From an uncultured Chloroflexota bacterium (GTDB lineage: Bacteria; Chloroflexota; Anaerolineae; Aggregatilineales; Phototrophicaceae): a stretch of DNA of 64,000 nt. A program made the position numbers and the translations under genes. Shown in pieces: positions 17,308 through 25,656 of the stretch; the stretch's first letter is position 1, and each line of letters starts with the position of its first letter. Location: assembly GCA_937974245.1 (NCBI GenBank), contig CALJKV010000110.1, forward strand, positions 62,001-126,000. Reading direction: 5' to 3'. Below the pieces are notes generated by a model. It saw only the letters and a list, made by a program, of their open reading frames with translations, had not been told where the DNA came from and searched no databases.

Positions 17308-18672
17308 TTACCTGGCTCCGCGCCGCGAAAGTATTGTCGGGATGGTTTGCAGGATAATGCGAATGTCAAACCAGATCGAACGCCGTCGGATATATTCCAG
17401 GTCAAGTTCGACCATCTGCTCCAGCGTGCCAAACCCGCGCAATTTCACCTGCCACCACCCGGTTAAGCCTGGCAGCACGTCCAGGCGATGATAGTGCCAT
17501 TCGTTATACTCTTTGACTTCGTAAATCGGCACCGGGCGCGGCCCCACAACACTCATATTCCCTTTGAGAATATTCAATAACTGCGGCAGCTCATCCAGGC
17601 TGGTTTCTCGTAAAAACCGTCCGACCCCGGTTACACGGGGATCATGGGCGGGCTTGATCTCACCATTAAGATTTCCACTCTTGAACTTACCGTTTTTCCA
17701 ATCCTTGACCCACTGCTGGTGGATCGCATCATTCTCCAACTGGCGGTTGTACATTGTGCGAAACTTGTAGATTTTGAAAGACGTGCCGCGCAGTTCCGTG
17801 CCATTCGACGTAATGACGGGGACGCGCTTGCCGGTTCGCAGTTGGGTATAAATGATTGGCCCCTCGGAATCCAGTCGGATTGCCAGCGCGATCAGCAGCA
17901 GCAGAGGCGCCCCCAGGATGAGGGCAGTGATGCCAATGCTGACGTCCATCACCCGTTTCAACGTCTCATAAATCGCGTCTTCGCGAACATGATATTGCAG
18001 CGATGGGGTTAGCCAGTGCTGGTAGGTGGTGCGCCGCAGCAGCGCGCGGGGTGTCATCAAGATAATCTGGAGGTCGAACCAGAATGAACGGCGGTTGATG
18101 TACTCCAGGTCAGCTGCAACCATCTCATTCAATGTCCCCAGGTTGCGCCGGGAGACCTGCCACCACCCCAACAAACCCGGTTTGACTTGCAGCCGGTAGG
18201 TGTGCCATTCTCGAAAATCCTGGTTTAATGTGTTGATTTGCAGAGGACGCGGCCCAACGAGGGACATATCCCCTTTGAATACGTTGATGAGCTGTGGCAG
18301 TTCATCCAGGCTTGTCCGGCGCAAGAACTGTCCAACCCTTGTGACTTGCGGATCATCGGATAGGCGAAACAGAACCAGGTGGGGCATGAGCGTGGTTCGA
18401 AACCGGTACAGTCTGAAGGTGGGCAACTGGCTCGGTTGGGTTGTCTCTGATGACCAGGGAAGTTGTTTAATATAGGGGTCGTTCACCAGAATCGGACCGT
18501 GCGAATCCAACCAGATCCATATCGTGATGATAAATAGCAGGGGAGAGAGCAAGAGCAGCAGCAGCCCGGAAGCAGCAAGATCACCCAGGCGCTTTGTGAC
18601 GAGATACCCTTTACTCATACGAGTATGAGTCAGGTAGTCTGCTTCCGTTCGTTCTGGGGTAAGGGTAACCAT
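17308..18672 (-). CDS. Duplicated polyprenyl-phosphate sugar-1-phosphate transferase (two Bac_transf domains)
   Basis: This polypeptide of about 454 residues carries two complete copies of the bacterial sugar transferase (WcaJ/PglC, monotopic phosphoglycosyl transferase) domain. Each copy has a membrane segment (LAASGLLLLLLSPLL; ITALILGAPLLLLIA), a KFRTM/RFRTT element and the core TSLDELPQL(I/L)N with FKGDMSLVGPRP or LKGNMSVVGPRP. Both keep the Asp-Glu pair required in PglC and the GW WQV motif. Family members normally have one such domain after a CoA-binding or membrane region. They load the first sugar phosphate on a lipid carrier for exopolysaccharide or glycan assembly. The start at 18672 has only a weak ribosome-binding site, so the N-terminus is uncertain. 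No other glycan genes adjoin. Confidence 0.9.
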   Translation of the reverse strand: MVTLTPERTEADYLTHTRMSKGYLVTKRLGDLAASGLLLLLLSPLLFIITIWIWLDSHGPILVNDPYIKQLPWSSETTQPSQLPTFRLYRFRTTLMPHLVLFRLSDDPQVTRVGQFLRRTSLDELPQLINVFKGDMSLVGPRPLQINTLNQDFREWHTYRLQVKPGLLGWWQVSRRNLGTLNEMVAADLEYINRRSFWFDLQIILMTPRALLRRTTYQHWLTPSLQYHVREDAIYETLKRVMDVSIGITALILGAPLLLLIALAIRLDSEGPIIYTQLRTGKRVPVITSNGTELRGTSFKIYKFRTMYNRQLENDAIHQQWVKDWKNGKFKSGNLNGEIKPAHDPRVTGVGRFLRETSLDELPQLLNILKGNMSVVGPRPVPIYEVKEYNEWHYHRLDVLPGLTGWWQVKLRGFGTLEQMVELDLEYIRRRSIWFDIRIILQTIPTILSRRGAR

Positions 18673-19034
18673 TATGGAGATGCACCGCCATCTAATGAAA
18701 TAAACACTACATGTCTTGCAGTAGCACCAAAGAAAACAGCCCTCCATTCCTGTGTATGTAATCATTATAGACCATACGTAGGAAGTTATTTGATCTGATA
18801 CTTTGATGCTAAATAGAGTGCCTTACACGTTCCTAAACCCAAATTACACCGTGTCCACACGCGGTTTTCACGAAAAGTCCAACCACCATCAGCAAAATCA
18901 TATCAGAATTTGGGGCGGCAGGTTGCCACCTGGTGAATAATGTGGGATGCAAGCGGTTGCCCGGAGCTGTTATTGACAGAGCACCTTGATTTTTGGTAGG
19001 GTGTTGAAACAGATTGTACGAACGGACGGCCCTG
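18673..19034. other. Divergent intergenic region
   Basis: This 362-base region between the transferase and ArsR genes is AT-richer than its surroundings. It includes a possible ArsR promoter: TTGACA (18973-18978), 18 bases, TAGGGT (18997-19002). I see no RNA gene or clear palindrome. Confidence 0.4.
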
Positions 19035-19376
19035 ATGACCAAGTTGGATGATGCCCCAATGGCAGTGGAGAGTGACCTGTTATCGCCCCTGGAAGCCGGT
19101 TTAATCGCCCGCTTTTTCCAGGTGTTAGCCGATCCTACGCGAGTCCGAATCGTCAAGGCATTGGCAGATAAAGCCTGGTGTGTTTCTGAACTGACTCACG
19201 CCCTGGGTATGGACCAACCGGCGGTCTCGCACCAACTCAAGTATTTACGGAAAATGGGCTTGGTCAAATGGGAGAAAAAAGGACGGCATGTGTATTACAT
19301 GCTGGACGATTCCCATCTTCTGGATATTTTAGTCAGCAGCATCGCGCATCTCGAATGCGATCAGCACGGCAACTAG
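19035..19376 (+). CDS. ArsR/SmtB-family transcriptional repressor
   Basis: A 113-residue winged-helix repressor. The ATG at 19035 is preferred to a TTG at 19014. The DNA-binding part contains FFQVLADPTRVRIVKALADK and MDQPAVSHQLKYLRKMGLV. The C-terminal helix has DSH, ten residues, then HLEC. That fits the alpha-5 metal site of SmtB/CzrA (D-x-H-x10-H-x2-E/H), except that cysteine takes the last place. A cysteine at the alpha-3 position (AWCVSEL) is also present. A metal-sensing role (Zn, Co, Cd or similar) is likely. The gene's last four bases overlap those of the convergent HxlR gene, and no metal transporter is adjacent. Confidence 0.9.
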   Translation: MTKLDDAPMAVESDLLSPLEAGLIARFFQVLADPTRVRIVKALADKAWCVSELTHALGMDQPAVSHQLKYLRKMGLVKWEKKGRHVYYMLDDSHLLDILVSSIAHLECDQHGN

Positions 19377-19717
19377 CCTTGAGGCACAGGGGCGGGCAGA
19401 TGCTGTTCCCCATAGCGCCGCATCGCTTCAATCACATCCGCCAGCGCCAACCCCTTTTCTGTCAGGCTGTATTCAACGCGTGGCGGGATTTCAGCGAAGG
19501 CTTCCCGGTTCAGCAGCCCGGTCTCCTCCAGCATTTTAAGGCGCTGTGAAAGTGTTTTGGGACTGATACTACCCAAAGATTCTTGCAGATTCTTAAATCG
19601 TTTGGCGCCATCCATCAAGTCACGTATGATGAGTAGCACCCACAAATCACCAACTAAAGCCGCTGCTCGTGCGATAGGGCATTCGTCTAAGTCTTCAACC
19701 GTGTGCAGATATGGCAT
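19373..19717 (-). CDS. HxlR-family transcriptional regulator
   Basis: A 114-residue winged-helix regulator of the HxlR type. The N-terminal signature DECPIARAAALVGDLWVLLI contains the conserved cysteine C13, which in HypR-type members senses redox or electrophilic stress. FKNLQESLGSISPKTLSQRL forms the recognition region, and VEYSLTEKGLAL the wing. It converges with the ArsR gene. Its target is not evident in this neighbourhood. Confidence 0.92.
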   Translation of the reverse strand: MPYLHTVEDLDECPIARAAALVGDLWVLLIIRDLMDGAKRFKNLQESLGSISPKTLSQRLKMLEETGLLNREAFAEIPPRVEYSLTEKGLALADVIEAMRRYGEQHLPAPVPQG

Positions 19718-19913
19718 ACTCTACGATCTTTCCAGCCCGAAAGCACATAGCAGAGTGCCCCAGGCTTCACTTACTGTGCCCTAATTATACACTAACTTTC
19801 CTAAATAAAGTGCGATTCCACATGGATTAGGATACAATCTTTCATGAGTCACTGAATAAAGACAGAATTCCTGGCATCCACTCAGCTTAGCCGAAAAAAG
19901 TTCATAACCGCCT

Positions 19914-20393
19914 CTAGCGAAAGGTATCCAGTACAAGTTGCAAGGCAGCACTGGCGCTGGCGGTTTTTACTGCCAGCCGGTCTCCATCCCAGATATGGCG
20001 ATTTACTATCAGAAGTCCATCCGGCCCTGCCAATCCAATATAGGTAAGTCCAACCGGTTTTTCTGCTGTCCCGCCACCTGGTCCGGCAATCCCGGTGATA
20101 CTCAGTGCGACATCCGACCCTAAGAGCGCCCGAGCGCCGCTTGCCATTTCAGCAGCCGTCTGTTCGCTGACTGCGCCGTGAGCGATGAGCGTCCCCTGGC
20201 GGACATGCAGCAGTGACTGCTTGGCGGCATTGGAATAAGCGACAAACCCTCCCAGAACATAAGCTGAACTCCCCGGCACATTCGTGAGGCGGTGCATCAC
20301 CAGGCCGCCGGTGCACGATTCTGCGGCGCAAATCGTCCAGCCCCGTCTGAGTAACAGTTCGCCCACCTGTTGTTCTAATGATTTCTGCTCCAT
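19914..20393 (-). CDS. pncC: Nicotinamide-nucleotide amidase (CinA C-terminal domain)
   Basis: A stand-alone CinA C-terminal domain of 159 residues. PncC deamidates nicotinamide mononucleotide to nicotinate mononucleotide in pyridine nucleotide salvage. The motif AAESCTGG (23-30) contains the catalytic serine S26. VLGGFVAYSNAAKQSLL and SITGIAGPGGGTAEKPVGL are also typical. The N-terminal MoaB-like CinA domain is absent, as in many bacteria. It is preceded by a GGGGGGAT-like ribosome-binding site and is divergent from the LysM lipoprotein gene. Confidence 0.93.
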   Translation of the reverse strand: MEQKSLEQQVGELLLRRGWTICAAESCTGGLVMHRLTNVPGSSAYVLGGFVAYSNAAKQSLLHVRQGTLIAHGAVSEQTAAEMASGARALLGSDVALSITGIAGPGGGTAEKPVGLTYIGLAGPDGLLIVNRHIWDGDRLAVKTASASAALQLVLDTFR

Positions 20394-20484
20394 ATCATGA
20401 TCCCCCCAGATAAACAGTACCGTTATCCTACCAAAATCGACAGAATTCGTCAGTTTTTTGATGCCTATTCGCTTGAGTTCCGTG

Positions 20485-20490
20485 TATAAT
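20485..20490 (+). promoter_or_regulatory. Predicted -10 box of the LysM lipoprotein gene
   Basis: A perfect TATAAT lies 49 bases upstream of the start codon. The nearest -35 candidate (TTGATG at 20458) is too far for normal spacing, so only the -10 is annotated. Confidence 0.4.
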
Positions 20491-20538
20491 GTGGGATAAA
20501 TAGTCAGAAATGTTGGATAACGAGGGATAATCTATCGG

Positions 20539-21522
20539 ATGGGCTACTGGGGTTGGCGCCGGTTGCTGGTGTTTTTCCTGAGCGTCTGGGTTACCGGATG
20601 CACCACCACCAACGACAATGCCCTCAATATTCCCCCCACTAACTACCCCCCAGTCACCATTACAGTTCGTTCACTGCATGATACCACCCCTGTTTTCACA
20701 ATGCAGGAGTATCACCCCCCCACTTTGTTGCCTGTACGCACCACTATCGTCTATATTGCCGGAGTAGGTGATCGCTGGGAGACGGTTGCACAGCGCTTCG
20801 GCGTGGACCGCACGGAACTCCAGGCCGCCAATCCCACGATTGGGGAAACACCGCTGCTACCCGGCCAGCGCATCACGATTATATCTCCATTATTCACCCA
20901 GGATGGCCGTCCGGCTCTGCCTACCGCTACACCGCCGGAGTTGTCCGTGCCGCCCCCAAACTGCTCCGCCACGCCGACTGGTGCAGTTATCTGTTATGGC
21001 CTGGTGGAAAATACGCTTCCAGTTATGCTGGAACAAGTGACGGTACGCCTGTACCTGTTTGATGAAACCGGAGAGATTCTGGCCGAGGGTGAAACCGGGT
21101 TGGAGCAACCGTTCCTGCTGCCGGGAATGCCCGCTCCCTATCATATCCAATTGGCTGCCGATTGGAAGGACTATGCTGGGGCACAGGCGGTGATCGTCAG
21201 CGCAAGCGTGCTAGGGGATGCGACAAAGCAGGTTGTTCCATTATCCACCGAAACATTGGCGACACGGGCTGTGAGCGACCTGCGCTACCGGGTCAGGGCT
21301 GCAGTGGTCAACCCGGAGCTATGGCCCGTTTCTGCTGTGCGCGTGGTAATCATCTTGTATGATGAGGCGCAGCGTATCGCCAGCTACCGCGTTATGGAGA
21401 TCCCAGGCAGTCTGGCTGCACGGGCCGCGCTCCCCGTCGAGCTTGATGTGTTTCTCCCGGAGGCCACCGCGCCGGTTACAACAATGGTATATGCCCTGGG
21501 GCTCCGTGCCACCCCGGATTGA
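20539..21522 (+). CDS. LysM-domain lipoprotein
   Basis: A 327-residue lipoprotein. The signal peptide ends at a lipobox (WVTGC, C at about residue 21), followed by a Thr/Pro-rich spacer. A LysM domain occupies about 74-120 (GDRWETVAQRFGVDRTELQA, then TPLLPGQRITI) and would bind peptidoglycan or other GlcNAc polymers. After a second Pro-rich linker, the last 190 residues form a beta-rich region with two similar halves (VTVRLYLFDETGEILAEGE; VRVVIILYDEAQRIASYRV), which suggests two FxLyD-like sandwich domains. Likely membrane-anchored and facing the wall. Confidence 0.85.
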   Translation: MGYWGWRRLLVFFLSVWVTGCTTTNDNALNIPPTNYPPVTITVRSLHDTTPVFTMQEYHPPTLLPVRTTIVYIAGVGDRWETVAQRFGVDRTELQAANPTIGETPLLPGQRITIISPLFTQDGRPALPTATPPELSVPPPNCSATPTGAVICYGLVENTLPVMLEQVTVRLYLFDETGEILAEGETGLEQPFLLPGMPAPYHIQLAADWKDYAGAQAVIVSASVLGDATKQVVPLSTETLATRAVSDLRYRVRAAVVNPELWPVSAVRVVIILYDEAQRIASYRVMEIPGSLAARAALPVELDVFLPEATAPVTTMVYALGLRATPD

Positions 21523-21649
21523 GTTGCCACCTGCTATAAAAACACTTTATACCTGCCCCATCTGTTATCGTGTTTCGCCGGGCTGAATCGGGCGTATGCT
21601 ATCCAGTAGATCAACGTACAATATGGCATTTTCTACCAGGAGGCACACA

Positions 21650-22441
21650 ATGACACGTAACAGTAAAGCGCAATCGCAGGAACGCTTCAACCAGTACGCG
21701 CAAGGATATGTCACCAGCAAGACTCATGCCAAAGGGGGTGAACTCGAACGGCTGGTCGCTATTGCTGCCCCGCAACCGGCCTGGGTCGCACTGGATATTG
21801 CCACTGGTGGCGGACATACAGCACTCAGGTTTGCCCCGCATGTGGCGCATGTCACGGCCAGCGACATCGCCCCAAATATGCTGGAGGCGGCGCGGGAATT
21901 CATCACGGGACAGGGCGTGACCAATGTGGATTTTCAACTGGCGGACGCCGAGCAGCTTCCTTTTGAGGATGGCCGCTTCGACCTTGTGACGTGCCGCATC
22001 GCTCCGCACCACTTCCCGGATGCGGCTCGTTTTGTGGGGGAAGCGGCGCGCGTACTCAAACCGGGAGCATTGCTTCTGGTGCAGGATCAAGTCGCGCCGG
22101 AAGATCATGTCGCCAAGTGTTATACCAATACCTTTGAACAACTGCGCGACCCCAGCCACAACCAGGTTTTCACACAGGCGGAATGGGTCACTATGTTTCA
22201 GGCTGCCGGGCTGACAGTGGAACATACCGAACAGCTGGTCAAGCGCCACGACCTGCTGCATTGGGCACACATGCAGGGCTGCACGCCGTTCGATATTGAA
22301 CAGTTGCAGGTACTGCTCCAGGTTCCGCCGCCGCTGGCCGCCGAATGGCTGCAATCCGAACATGCGGGTACACCGGAAGCCAGTTTCGCCAACCATCACC
22401 TGATTATCGCCGGACGCAAAAGTGGGATTCGAGCGGAATAA
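21650..22441 (+). CDS. Class I SAM-dependent methyltransferase
   Basis: A 263-residue methyltransferase of the UbiE/BioC type. The start at 21650 is set by AGGAGG six bases upstream. Motif I reads ALDIATGGGHTALRFA; the acidic loop end is TASDIAPNML, and the post-motif is DAEQLPFEDGRFDLVTCRIA. LKPGALLLVQD follows. The acceptor is unknown: the sequence matches menaquinone/biotin-type methyltransferases in general, but no quinone or biotin genes adjoin. Confidence 0.9.
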   Translation: MTRNSKAQSQERFNQYAQGYVTSKTHAKGGELERLVAIAAPQPAWVALDIATGGGHTALRFAPHVAHVTASDIAPNMLEAAREFITGQGVTNVDFQLADAEQLPFEDGRFDLVTCRIAPHHFPDAARFVGEAARVLKPGALLLVQDQVAPEDHVAKCYTNTFEQLRDPSHNQVFTQAEWVTMFQAAGLTVEHTEQLVKRHDLLHWAHMQGCTPFDIEQLQVLLQVPPPLAAEWLQSEHAGTPEASFANHHLIIAGRKSGIRAE

Positions 22442-22519
22442 TGCTGGTGTCTGCTGTACAACATCCGGTACATGCGATACAATTGCGCTGTTTGTCACAA
22501 TATCCTCAGTGAGGGAAAA

Positions 22520-23605
22520 ATGCCAACAGACAACCACAAACGGCTCGTCTTACCTGGTCCGGTGGAAGTTCGCCGGGAAATCCTGGAAGCACAGACGGAA
22601 TGGATGATCGGACATCGCTCGAAAGCCTTTGCCGACCTCTTTGCCCGTCTGCAAGATAAACTCAAGCAGGCGTTTTTGACCGAAAGCCGCGTCCTGGTCA
22701 GCGGTTCGTCCGGTACCGGTTTATGGGAAGGTGCGTCTCGTAACTGCATTCGGGATGACCGTAAGGCGCTGCACCTGGTTGGTGGATCCTTTAGCGAACG
22801 CTGGGCGGAAGTCAGCCAGTTGAATGGCAAAACAGTGGATGTCCTGGAAGTCGAGTGGGGACAGGCGCACACGCCAGAAATGGTGGCCGAGGCGCTGAAA
22901 AATGACCAGTATGATGCGGTATGTGTGGTACACAATGAAACCAGCACGGGCGTGACCAACCCGATTCAGGCGATTGCCGAGGTTGTCCGCCAGTATGACG
23001 ATACGCTGTTGCTGGTGGATTCGGTCAGCGGCTTCCTGGGGGCAGAACTGCGGGTAGATGAATGGGGCATAGATATCGCCCTTACATCATCGCAGAAGGC
23101 CTTCGCCTTGCCGCCGGGAATCGCCTTCGCCGCCGTGAGTGACCGCGTGCTGGAGCGTGCCGCGCAGGTCACGAACCGAGGCTATTACTTCGACTTTATC
23201 GAACTCGACAAAAGCCTGCAAAAGAACAACACCCCTGCGACACCGCCTGTCGCACTGATGTTCGCCGCTGATAAACAGCTGGATGCTATCATGGCGGAAG
23301 GCCTGGAAAATCGGTGGGCGCGACATATGCAGATGCGCGATATGACGATGCAGTGGGTCAACCAGCGTGGCTTTGGGATGTTCGCTCAGGATGGTTACCG
23401 CTCGCCCACCGTGACGACTGTCGCCAATACCCGCAATATTGATGTGAATACGATGGCTTCGTTTATGGCGGAAAAAGGCTTCAGCATGGATAAGGGCTAC
23501 GGCAAGATCAAGGGGAAGACCTTCCGTATCGCCCACATGGGGGACATGCAAACCGATTTCCTGGAAGAAGTTCTGGCCGGGCTGGACGAGTTTCTGGGGA
23601 TATAG
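22520..23605 (+). CDS. Class V aminotransferase, probable phosphoserine aminotransferase
   Basis: A 361-residue PLP enzyme of the alanine-glyoxylate/serine-pyruvate aminotransferase group. The ATG at 22520 follows GAGGG. The PLP lysine is in SSQKAFALPPG, and VLVSGSSGTGLWEGA and LLVDSVSGFLGAEL are typical. It lies 13 bases before a phosphoglycerate dehydrogenase gene, so its job is most likely 3-phosphohydroxypyruvate to phosphoserine in serine synthesis. This aminotransferase type replaces classical SerC in some archaea and bacteria. Serine-glyoxylate transamination is the alternative. Confidence 0.85.
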   Translation: MPTDNHKRLVLPGPVEVRREILEAQTEWMIGHRSKAFADLFARLQDKLKQAFLTESRVLVSGSSGTGLWEGASRNCIRDDRKALHLVGGSFSERWAEVSQLNGKTVDVLEVEWGQAHTPEMVAEALKNDQYDAVCVVHNETSTGVTNPIQAIAEVVRQYDDTLLLVDSVSGFLGAELRVDEWGIDIALTSSQKAFALPPGIAFAAVSDRVLERAAQVTNRGYYFDFIELDKSLQKNNTPATPPVALMFAADKQLDAIMAEGLENRWARHMQMRDMTMQWVNQRGFGMFAQDGYRSPTVTTVANTRNIDVNTMASFMAEKGFSMDKGYGKIKGKTFRIAHMGDMQTDFLEEVLAGLDEFLGI

Positions 23606-23618
23606 GGGCGAGGCAGCC

Positions 23619-24584
23619 ATGACCAACTATCACGTACTTGTACCGGATACCGTAGACCAGGCCGCGCTCGATATTCTGGAACATGCTGGCGATATTACCG
23701 TGACCGCCCCTGGACAGATGAAACGCCCGGAAACACTGGCCGCTATTGCTGATGCGGACGCACTCATCATCCGGAGCGCCACCAAAGCCGATGCGGAACT
23801 GCTAAATGCCGCCAGTAAACTCAAGGTGATTGCACGCGCTGGTGTGGGCGTGGATAACGTTGACCTGGACACCGCCACGCGACATGGTATTGTCGTCATG
23901 AACACGCCCGCCGGCAACACGATTGCCACCGCCGAACATGCCTTCGGGCTGATGCTGGCGCTGGCGCGGCATATCCCGCAGGGGCATATCTCGATGCAAG
24001 CGGGCAAGTGGGACCGTAAGTCGTTCATGGGGGAAGAACTGAAGGGGGCGGTTCTCGGTATCGTTGGCTTCGGGCGTATTGGGCGGGCCGTCGCCAAACG
24101 CGCCCAGGCCTTTGAAATGACGGTCTTCGCCCATGACCCGTATATCCCGCTGGACATCGCGCAGGATTTTGGTGTCGAACTGGTCAGCCTCGATGTGCTG
24201 TTCCGGCTTTCTGACTATATCTCGCTGCACAGTCTGATTACCGACGAAACCCGGAATATGATTAATGCCGAAACCATCGCCCAGATGAAGTACGGTGTAC
24301 GCATCATCAATGCGGCGCGTGGGGCGCTGATTGACGAGGCGGCATTAGCGGCAGCGATTCAGAGCGGCCATATTGCTGGTGCAGCGCTGGATGTCTATAG
24401 CGAAGAACCACCACCCGCCGGAAACCCGCTGATTGGCTTGTCGGGGGTGATCCATACCCCGCATCTGGCAGCCAGCACCCGGCAAGCACAGGTCGCCGTC
24501 GCTGTAGAAGCGGCGGAACTGGTTGTGCAGGCACTCAAGCAGAAGGATTATCAGAACGTGGTCAACCCCAACGCGCTGGGGTAA
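23619..24584 (+). CDS. serA: D-3-phosphoglycerate dehydrogenase, short form
   Basis: A 321-residue D-2-hydroxyacid dehydrogenase. The NAD site is GIVGFGRIGRAVAKR. The catalytic set is an arginine in INAARGALIDE, a glutamate in YSEEPPPAGNP, and a histidine in HTPHLAAST. There is no C-terminal ACT or ASB domain, so feedback inhibition by serine through ACT is not possible. Together with the preceding class V aminotransferase it forms a two-gene serine pathway unit; phosphoserine phosphatase is elsewhere. Confidence 0.88.
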   Translation: MTNYHVLVPDTVDQAALDILEHAGDITVTAPGQMKRPETLAAIADADALIIRSATKADAELLNAASKLKVIARAGVGVDNVDLDTATRHGIVVMNTPAGNTIATAEHAFGLMLALARHIPQGHISMQAGKWDRKSFMGEELKGAVLGIVGFGRIGRAVAKRAQAFEMTVFAHDPYIPLDIAQDFGVELVSLDVLFRLSDYISLHSLITDETRNMINAETIAQMKYGVRIINAARGALIDEAALAAAIQSGHIAGAALDVYSEEPPPAGNPLIGLSGVIHTPHLAASTRQAQVAVAVEAAELVVQALKQKDYQNVVNPNALG

Positions 24585-24613
24585 GCAGGCACATCAAGCG
24601 ATAAAGCCGACAG

Positions 24614-24645
24614 CAGTGGGACTGGTTCCCACTGTTTTTGTTTGT
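24614..24645 (+). terminator. Terminator of the serine operon
   Basis: An 8-bp stem CAGTGGGA/TCCCACTG with a 5-base loop is followed by TTTTTGTTTG. It ends the aminotransferase-serA unit. Confidence 0.92.
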
Positions 24646-24676
24646 GATGGGATTTGAATGACCGGGCAGTCGGTGT

Positions 24677-25162
24677 CTATTCTTTCCCAAGCTGATCGAG
24701 TACTCTGGGTGGCATCAGCCATACCAGTGTGCCTTTCAGTGGACTGCGCGAGAAAATGTCCACCCGCGCAATACCGCCTTTTTTCATCACGAGTTCGCCG
24801 CCGCCGATTAGCATGGAGATGGTTGAACTCAGGCTGGGTTCATGACCGACAAAAATAACACTATGGGCATTGTCCAGGTCGGCAATCAGGTTTTCCACCT
24901 CCTGATTGCTAAAACTGAAGCCCACCTCTTCACGGACGAGCACCTCAACCTTGAACGCCTTTGCCAGAACGTCGGCGGTCTGCCGGGCACGTAACCGGGG
25001 GCTGCTGTACAAACGCGCTGGCTCGATTCCCATATTGAGTAAGGCGGTGGCAGCCAATTTTGTCCGCTGTATGCCTTTGTCGGTTAACTGGCGTGCGAAA
25101 TCGTCAAAATCCGGCATCTGTGCATCTTCAGCTTGTGCATGTCGAAAGAAGTAAAGCTGCAT
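24677..25162 (-). CDS. SixA-like histidine phosphatase
   Basis: A 161-residue histidine-phosphatase-superfamily protein of SixA size. The start at 25162 is chosen by the start motif MQLYFFRHAQAE and an upstream GGGGAT. The catalytic RHA (R7-H8), the second element SSPRLRARQTADVL, and the second histidine in VIFVGHEPSLSS are all present. SixA dephosphorylates phosphohistidine in phosphorelays; the substrate here could also be a small phosphoester. It is divergent from the DUF1232 gene. Confidence 0.88.
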   Translation of the reverse strand: MQLYFFRHAQAEDAQMPDFDDFARQLTDKGIQRTKLAATALLNMGIEPARLYSSPRLRARQTADVLAKAFKVEVLVREEVGFSFSNQEVENLIADLDNAHSVIFVGHEPSLSSTISMLIGGGELVMKKGGIARVDIFSRSPLKGTLVWLMPPRVLDQLGKE

Positions 25163-25270
25163 GGCTATCCCCTGGTATGTCCATAGTTGCCACCATTCTA
25201 CCACCTCTTGGCCCGATTCCGGGTAGAATTGGGCAATCCTGTAATACCAATCCTGGAAAGCGTGATTGAG

Positions 25271-25645
25271 ATGCCCTTCCTTCGGACAATCCGATGCCTG
25301 AAAACCGAAACGTATGCACTGTCTCTGGCCTACCGTGACCCGCGAACACCCTGGTACGCACGGGTATGGGTGGCGCTGGTGGTCGGGTATGCTTTCAGCC
25401 CGATTGATTTGATACCTGATTTTATTCCGGTGTTGGGGTATCTGGATGACCTGCTGCTTCTGCCGCTGGGTATCTGGGTCGCGCTGAAGCTGATTCCAGC
25501 TGAGGTAATGGCAGACGCTCGTTCACAGGCAGCGACGTCATATCAGGCCCCCACCCGCTGGGTAGCGATGATTGGGATTATAGCAATCTGGCTGCTGCTG
25601 GGCGCAGGCGGAATCGTCCTCGTGAGGCAGGTTCTGGCGGGATAA
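25271..25645 (+). CDS. YkvA/DUF1232-family membrane protein
   Basis: A 124-residue protein with the DUF1232 core AFSPIDLIPDFIPVLGYLDD, a membrane hairpin, and an additional C-terminal transmembrane helix (MIGIIAIWLLLGAGGIVLV). The start at 25271 is taken as the first ATG before the conserved region; the frame is open further upstream. Function unknown. Confidence 0.82.
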   Translation: MPFLRTIRCLKTETYALSLAYRDPRTPWYARVWVALVVGYAFSPIDLIPDFIPVLGYLDDLLLLPLGIWVALKLIPAEVMADARSQAATSYQAPTRWVAMIGIIAIWLLLGAGGIVLVRQVLAG

Positions 25646-25656
25646 TCCGTGTGAGG

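Noticed and set aside
21611..22537. Minus-strand frame of 308 codons over the methyltransferase
   Set aside because: Antisense shadow of a gene with clear SAM-binding motifs and a strong AGGAGG site.
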